Of a stretch of 64,000 nucleotides of DNA, positions 60,314 through 64,000 are shown one piece after another (position 1 is the stretch's first letter; each line of letters starts with the position of its first letter). A program made the translations under genes and the position numbers. Origin of the DNA: CBEULR01 sp965544035 (lineage in GTDB: Bacteria > Bacillota > Desulfotomaculia > Desulfotomaculales > Desulforudaceae); contig CBEULR010000002.1 in NCBI GenBank assembly GCA_965544035.1, positions 62,001 through 126,000 of the forward strand, given 5' to 3'. Under the pieces are notes generated by a model. It was given only the letters and a program-made list of their open reading frames with translations, ran no database searches and had not been told where the DNA came from.

Positions 60314-61270
60314 CTACTGACTACTCTCCCTTTTCGCATAACTGCACGTTACGGTCTGACGGCACTCAACGCACTGTCCGTTGCACGGTTCGATGTGAAT
60401 CAGAACATGCGCGTTCGGGAAAACGGTCTTGATCTCCGTTTCCACACGGTCACACAAATCGTGCGCCTCCTCAACCGGAAGCGCGGAGGCCACCACCAAG
60501 TTCAGGTCGATATGCTGTTCCGAACCGGCCTTCCTGGTGCGGAAGGTATGATACTCCACGAACTCAGGCTCAAACCGCCGCAGCACGGCCCGGATTTTTT
60601 CCTCGTCTTCTTCCGACAGCCGCACATCTAGCAGACTGCGCAGGGAATCCCGCACCAAACGGTGGGAGGCCCGCACAATAATCAGGGAAACGACGATCGC
60701 CACCAGCGGGTCGAAGATGGGCTGACCGGTCAGCCTGATCAAACCCAAACCGACCAAGACACCGAGAGAGGTATAGACGTCGCTGCGCAGGTGCCAGGCG
60801 TCGGCTTCCAGAGCCGGGGAGTCGGTTTCCCGGGCCACCCGCATCAGGTACCGGGAAACAAAGGTGTTGACCACAATGGCCGCCCCCACCACCACCGTTC
60901 CCAGCCCCAGGGCTTCAACCTCCACCGGATTGAAAAAACGGGGCAGGGCGTTCCAGAGAATGGCTACCGCCGCCCCCAGGATCAAGAGGCCCTCGATGAC
61001 CCCGGCCAGGTTTTCAAACTTCCCATGCCCGAACCGGTGCGTAACATCGGCCGGCCGGGCGGCGGTGCGTACCGCGGTGAAAGCAACCACCGCCGCCACC
61101 AGGTCCAGGCTGGAGTGGATGCCGTCCGAGATCACACTGACCGACCCCATATAGAAACCGGCCGCCAGCTTACTGAGCATCAGAACAGTGTTCGAGGCAA
61201 CCGAAACCTGCGCCGCCCGAATTTTTCGCCGATCGTTCACACTCCGAATCGAACTGCTTTGCCCGGACAA
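60314..61270 (-). CDS. Cation diffusion facilitator transporter
   Basis: 318 residues with six transmembrane helices and CDF motifs: SVISDGIHSSLDLVAAVVAF (HxxxD), THRFGHGKFENLAG and DAWHLRSDVYTSLGVL (HxxxD). A C-terminal cytoplasmic domain (QHIDLNLVVASALPVEEAH) follows, with a cysteine-rich tail (CNGQCVECRQTVTC). It exports Zn, Co, Fe or similar cations. It starts with TTG 61270 behind AAGGGG. It may act together with the nearby cad genes in metal homeostasis. Confidence 0.85.
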   Translation of the reverse strand: MSGQSSSIRSVNDRRKIRAAQVSVASNTVLMLSKLAAGFYMGSVSVISDGIHSSLDLVAAVVAFTAVRTAARPADVTHRFGHGKFENLAGVIEGLLILGAAVAILWNALPRFFNPVEVEALGLGTVVVGAAIVVNTFVSRYLMRVARETDSPALEADAWHLRSDVYTSLGVLVGLGLIRLTGQPIFDPLVAIVVSLIIVRASHRLVRDSLRSLLDVRLSEEDEEKIRAVLRRFEPEFVEYHTFRTRKAGSEQHIDLNLVVASALPVEEAHDLCDRVETEIKTVFPNAHVLIHIEPCNGQCVECRQTVTCSYAKRESSQ

Positions 61271-61351
61271 TTGAACCCCTTCTCCCCAACTCCCAGTATT
61301 ACTATAGTATACCAGTCACAACGGCCGATAACATGATCATAAGACAAAAAA

Positions 61352-61385
61352 ACAGGATCCCAAGCTTTACGACTCGGGATCCTGT
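61352..61385. terminator. Terminator after groEL
   Basis: A 10-bp stem (61352-61361 with 61376-61385) is followed by a T-run on both strands. It ends the groES-groEL transcript on the minus strand. Confidence 0.8.
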
Positions 61386-61425
61386 TTTTCTTAACTCAGG
61401 GGAGAACAATCCTTCACGGGATTGT

Positions 61426-63057
61426 TTACATCATGTCCATTCCGCCCATGCCGCCGGGCATTCCGGCACCGCCCTTGTTCTTTTCGGGCTTCTCGGCCAC
61501 CAGGGTCTCGGTGGTCAGAATCATCGCCGCCACGCTGGCCGCATTCTGCAGTGCCGTGCGCACCACCTTGGCCGGGTCGACAATACCGGCCTCAATCATA
61601 TTAATGTATTCGCCGGTGAGGGCGTTAAAGCCGACACCATTCGGGCTTTCCTTAACCTTCTCCACCACAATGGAGCCTTCGTTACCGGCATTGTTGGCAA
61701 TGTTCCGTACCGGTGCTTCCAGCGCCTTCTTGATGATATCAATACCGGTTTTCTCATCCGGGTCATCGCTGTTCAGGCTGTCAAGAGCCGGAATGATATT
61801 AATCAGTGAGGTACCGCCGCCCGGCACAATGCCTTCCTCAACAGCCGCCCGGGTCGCGTTCAGGGCGTCTTCAATGCGCAGCTTCTTGTCCTTCATCTCG
61901 GTCTCGGTCGCGGCGCCCACATTGATCACCGCCACACCGCCGGCCAGCTTGGCCAGGCGCTCCTGTAGCTTCTCCCGGTCGAAATCGGAAGTGGTGTCCT
62001 CAATCTGCTTCTTGATCTGGGCGATCCGCTTGGTGATCGCATCGGTGTCACCCTTGCCGTCGACGATGATCGTCTCGTCCTTCTTCACACGAACCTGCCG
62101 GGCACCGCCGAGCATATCCAGCTCAGCCTTGTCCAGCTTCAGGCCGATATCTTCGGTGATAACCTGGCCGCCGGTGAGGATGGCGATATCCTCCAGCATC
62201 GCCTTACGGCGCTCACCGAAACCGGGTGCCTTCACCGCAACCACGCTCAGTGTGCCGCGCAGTTTGTTGAGCACCAGGGTCGCCAGTGCTTCGCCTTCGA
62301 CGTCCTCGGCAACTACCAACAGCGGCTTACCGGTCTGAAGCACCTTCTCCAGCACCGGCAGGATGTCGGCGACAGCCGAAATCTTCTTATCAGTGATCAG
62401 TATGTACGGGTCGCTCAACGTGGCTTCCATCTTGTCGGTTTCGGTTACCATGTACGCTGAAACGTAGCCCCGGTCGAAATTCATACCTTCGACGAGTTCG
62501 AGCGAGGTATCGACGCCCTGCGATTCCTCGACGGTGATCACGCCGTCCTTGCCGACCTTCTCCATCGCATCGGCGATCAGATTGCCGATCGTTGCATCGT
62601 TGGCAGAGACTGAAGCCACCTGAGAGATCGCTTCCTTGCTCTCCACCGGCTTGGCGAGGTTCTTGATTTCCTCGACCGCTTTCTCCACGGCCCGCTCGAT
62701 ACCGCGCTTGACGATAATCGGGTTCGCACCGGCGGCCACGTTCTTCAGCCCCGCACGGACGATGGCCTGGGCCAGCACAGCGGCCGTTGTGGTACCGTCA
62801 CCGGCGATGTCGTTAGTCTTGGTCGCTACTTCCTTCACCAGCTGGGCACCCATGTTCTCGAAGGGGTCCTCCAGCTCGATCTCGCGGGCGATGGTTACAC
62901 CATCGTTTACAATCATCGGGGAGCCAAACTTCTTCTCCAACACCACGTTCCGGCCCTTGGGCCCAAGTGTGACCTTAACGGCATCAGCCAGAGCATTTAC
63001 GCCTCTTTCCATAGCGGCCCGGGCATCCGCGCCGAAGATGATGTCCTTACTTGCCAT
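61426..63057 (-). CDS. groEL: Chaperonin GroEL
   Basis: 543 residues, of standard length. Motifs include KDIIFGADARAAMERGV at the start, DGTTTAAVLAQAIV, GDRRKAMLEDIAILTGG-like sequence (GERRKAMLEDIA), and the C-terminal GGM tail GGAGMPGGMGGMDMM. The 60-kDa chaperonin folds proteins in the cytoplasm with GroES. It lies 21 bases after groES and shares its CIRCE-controlled promoter. Confidence 0.97.
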   Translation of the reverse strand: MASKDIIFGADARAAMERGVNALADAVKVTLGPKGRNVVLEKKFGSPMIVNDGVTIAREIELEDPFENMGAQLVKEVATKTNDIAGDGTTTAAVLAQAIVRAGLKNVAAGANPIIVKRGIERAVEKAVEEIKNLAKPVESKEAISQVASVSANDATIGNLIADAMEKVGKDGVITVEESQGVDTSLELVEGMNFDRGYVSAYMVTETDKMEATLSDPYILITDKKISAVADILPVLEKVLQTGKPLLVVAEDVEGEALATLVLNKLRGTLSVVAVKAPGFGERRKAMLEDIAILTGGQVITEDIGLKLDKAELDMLGGARQVRVKKDETIIVDGKGDTDAITKRIAQIKKQIEDTTSDFDREKLQERLAKLAGGVAVINVGAATETEMKDKKLRIEDALNATRAAVEEGIVPGGGTSLINIIPALDSLNSDDPDEKTGIDIIKKALEAPVRNIANNAGNEGSIVVEKVKESPNGVGFNALTGEYINMIEAGIVDPAKVVRTALQNAASVAAMILTTETLVAEKPEKNKGGAGMPGGMGGMDMM

Positions 63058-63078
63058 TTCGTTTCGTTACCCCCTTCT

Positions 63079-63363
63079 TTATTCCAATACGCCGAGAATG
63101 TCCATCTCACGAAGAATCAGGTACTCTTCATCGTCAATCTTGACTTCGTTGCCGGCATACTTCGAGTACAGCACCTGATCACCGACCTTCAGGTCGATGG
63201 CTACGCGCTGCCCGTTGTCCAGCAGACGGCCGGAACCGACGGCAACCACTTCACCTTTCTGCGGCTTTTCCTTGGCCGTATCCGGAAGAACGATGCCTCC
63301 CTTCGTTCTTTCCTCCATCGGCAGCGGCTTGACCACTACACGATCTCCCAGAGGTCTGATCAC
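63079..63363 (-). CDS. groES: Co-chaperonin GroES
   Basis: 94 residues: IRPLGDRVVVKPLPMEERTKGGIVLPDTA (partly quoted), mobile loop included, and LKVGDQVLYSKYAGNEVKIDDEEYLIL. Caps the GroEL cavity. ATG 63363 has GGAGGGG upstream. Confidence 0.95.
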   Translation of the reverse strand: MIRPLGDRVVVKPLPMEERTKGGIVLPDTAKEKPQKGEVVAVGSGRLLDNGQRVAIDLKVGDQVLYSKYAGNEVKIDDEEYLILREMDILGVLE

Positions 63364-63402
63364 AAAATACCCCTCCTTAAGTGAGCATTTTTTAATCTAT
63401 TG

Positions 63403-63429
63403 TTAGCACTCATCGATAGTGAGTGCTAA
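63403..63429 (-). promoter_or_regulatory. CIRCE element (HrcA operator)
   Basis: TTAGCACTC, nine bases, GAGTGCTAA: a perfect CIRCE inverted repeat located between the promoter and groES. HrcA binds here and represses the operon until heat shock. Confidence 0.95.
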
Positions 63430-63447
63430 CAGCCAACCACAGTTATT

Positions 63448-63476
63448 ATGATACGAATCTCACGAATTAAACGCAA
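63448..63476 (-). promoter_or_regulatory. groESL promoter
   Basis: On the minus strand TTGCGT (63471-63476) and TATCAT (63448-63453) are separated by 17 bases, directly upstream of the CIRCE element. Confidence 0.6.
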
Positions 63477-63673
63477 ACCTTGGATTTTCCGTAAAAAATT
63501 CTTTCAGAATCCGTTATTAGAGATTAGCTTCCCGGATCAGGCACTTTCTCATCATTATGCTTTTTCCGGACGCAGCAAAATCTGGTGCTGTTGGTTATAT
63601 TTTTCCCACCATGTAAAATGATTTATACCGCCTGCATCCAAAAGGAAGACAGGAGGTGACATTTCACAAAAAA

Positions 63674-63697
63674 GAAGACGGTTTGAAAACCGCCTTC
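63674..63697 (-). terminator. Rho-independent terminator
   Basis: An 11-bp stem (63674-63684 with 63687-63697, one G-T pair) is followed by TTTTTT on the minus strand. It follows the small gene at 63733-63933. Confidence 0.7.
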
Positions 63698-63732
63698 ACA
63701 CCTCTCACTTCCCAATTCAGACTCTCAAATTC

Positions 63733-63933
63733 TCAAAAGCAGCCCAATTCACACTTGTGGACTTTTAAGTCAAGCCGATCGCAGGCGCGACCGATAACCC
63801 GGGGATGGACGTTGAGCTCGGCTGCGAGCTTGCGGGCGGCCGTACAGGTAATTTTCCCGCCGGGAGCTGCTTGGCGCACGGCTTCTATAATCTCGGCGCT
63901 CGGCTCTTCCGCAAATTCCCTATCCTTGCCCAC
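63733..63933 (-). CDS. Small helical protein, possible HTH
   Basis: 66 residues from GTG 63933 with GAGG upstream. The helical segment CTAARKLAAELNVHPRVIGRACDRLDLKVHKCELGCF (quoted in part) looks like a helix-turn-helix followed by a strand and a conserved-looking CxxGCF end. I recall similar short proteins in thermophilic Clostridia but no function. The region beyond, to 64000, has no gene I can see. Confidence 0.5.
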   Translation of the reverse strand: MGKDREFAEEPSAEIIEAVRQAAPGGKITCTAARKLAAELNVHPRVIGRACDRLDLKVHKCELGCF

Positions 63934-64000
63934 AGAACCTCACCTCTCCGAATCGGATTATCTGTAAAGTATTAGAGATCGGGCGCCCGATACCTGCTTT

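Overview
The window looks like DNA of a thermophilic, Gram-positive-type Clostridia lineage, perhaps related to Desulfotomaculum, Pelotomaculum or Moorella. Supporting signs are strong GGAGG ribosome binding sites, many TTG and GTG starts, a perfect CIRCE element before groES-groEL, and a mostly GC-rich composition. No rRNA or single-copy taxonomic marker is present, so the assignment is tentative. From about 51.2 kb to the end the sequence looks chromosomal. Everything to its left looks like accessory DNA, probably one large integrative conjugative element (ICE) or several nested elements. The right boundary appears to be a tRNA 3' fragment (51135-51170) followed by its terminator. The left boundary and the intact tRNA would lie outside the window.

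Layout from the left. 0-11.2 kb (minus strand): a Tad/Flp-type pilus locus with secreted stalk proteins, TadE/TadG-like pseudopilins, prepilin peptidase, a VKOR-thioredoxin membrane oxidoreductase, CpaB, TadA, TadB, TadC and small pilins. 11.2-18.3 kb: an AT-richer defence island. It holds an Abi-type protein, a type I specificity-subunit fragment, and a restriction-modification operon: HTH regulator, C5 methyltransferase, FokI-like endonuclease, HhH-GPD mismatch glycosylase and Mrr-like nuclease. 18.6-21.2 kb: a six-repeat CRISPR array and a single Cas12m (type V-M) effector with no adaptation genes. A deletion derivative of an IsrB transposon lies between them. 21.2-24.0 kb: small, partly broken mobile-element genes and an integrase truncated by another IsrB-type end pair.

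24.0-30.5 kb holds a second, different Tad locus (Flp pilin, TadC, TadB, TadA, two CpaE-like proteins, CpaB). 30.5-33.3 kb holds a ParB-like coiled-coil protein and a TnpB insertion sequence. 33.5-43.4 kb is a VirB-type conjugation operon (VirB2-like, VirB3/PrgI-like, separate VirB4 N-domain, VirB4 ATPase, VirB6/TrbL-like, LytM peptidase) with a RecU-like nuclease. No relaxase or VirD4 coupling protein is visible. 43.6-45.0 kb is an autonomous IsrB element with its putative omega-RNA. 45.0-51.1 kb has a DUF3987 protein, a second HTH/C5-methyltransferase/PmeII-like restriction cassette inserted behind a methyltransferase gene fragment, and small ParB-like, CopG-like and zinc-ribbon proteins.

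51.2-64 kb carries a NERD protein, a PIN-domain remnant, an HsdR-N-like protein, a CadC-CadA cadmium/zinc efflux operon with promoter and operator, an FAD oxidoreductase, an ICMT-family protein, cysteine synthase, a CDF transporter and groES-groEL.

Three RNA-guided nuclease families (Cas12m, IsrB, TnpB) and at least two restriction systems share this element with a conjugation machine and two Tad pilus loci. The most unusual points are the Cas12m locus with an IsrB-derived element in its presumed leader position, the repair-coupled restriction operon, and the pairing of a VKOR-thioredoxin fusion with a cysteine-rich pseudopilin.
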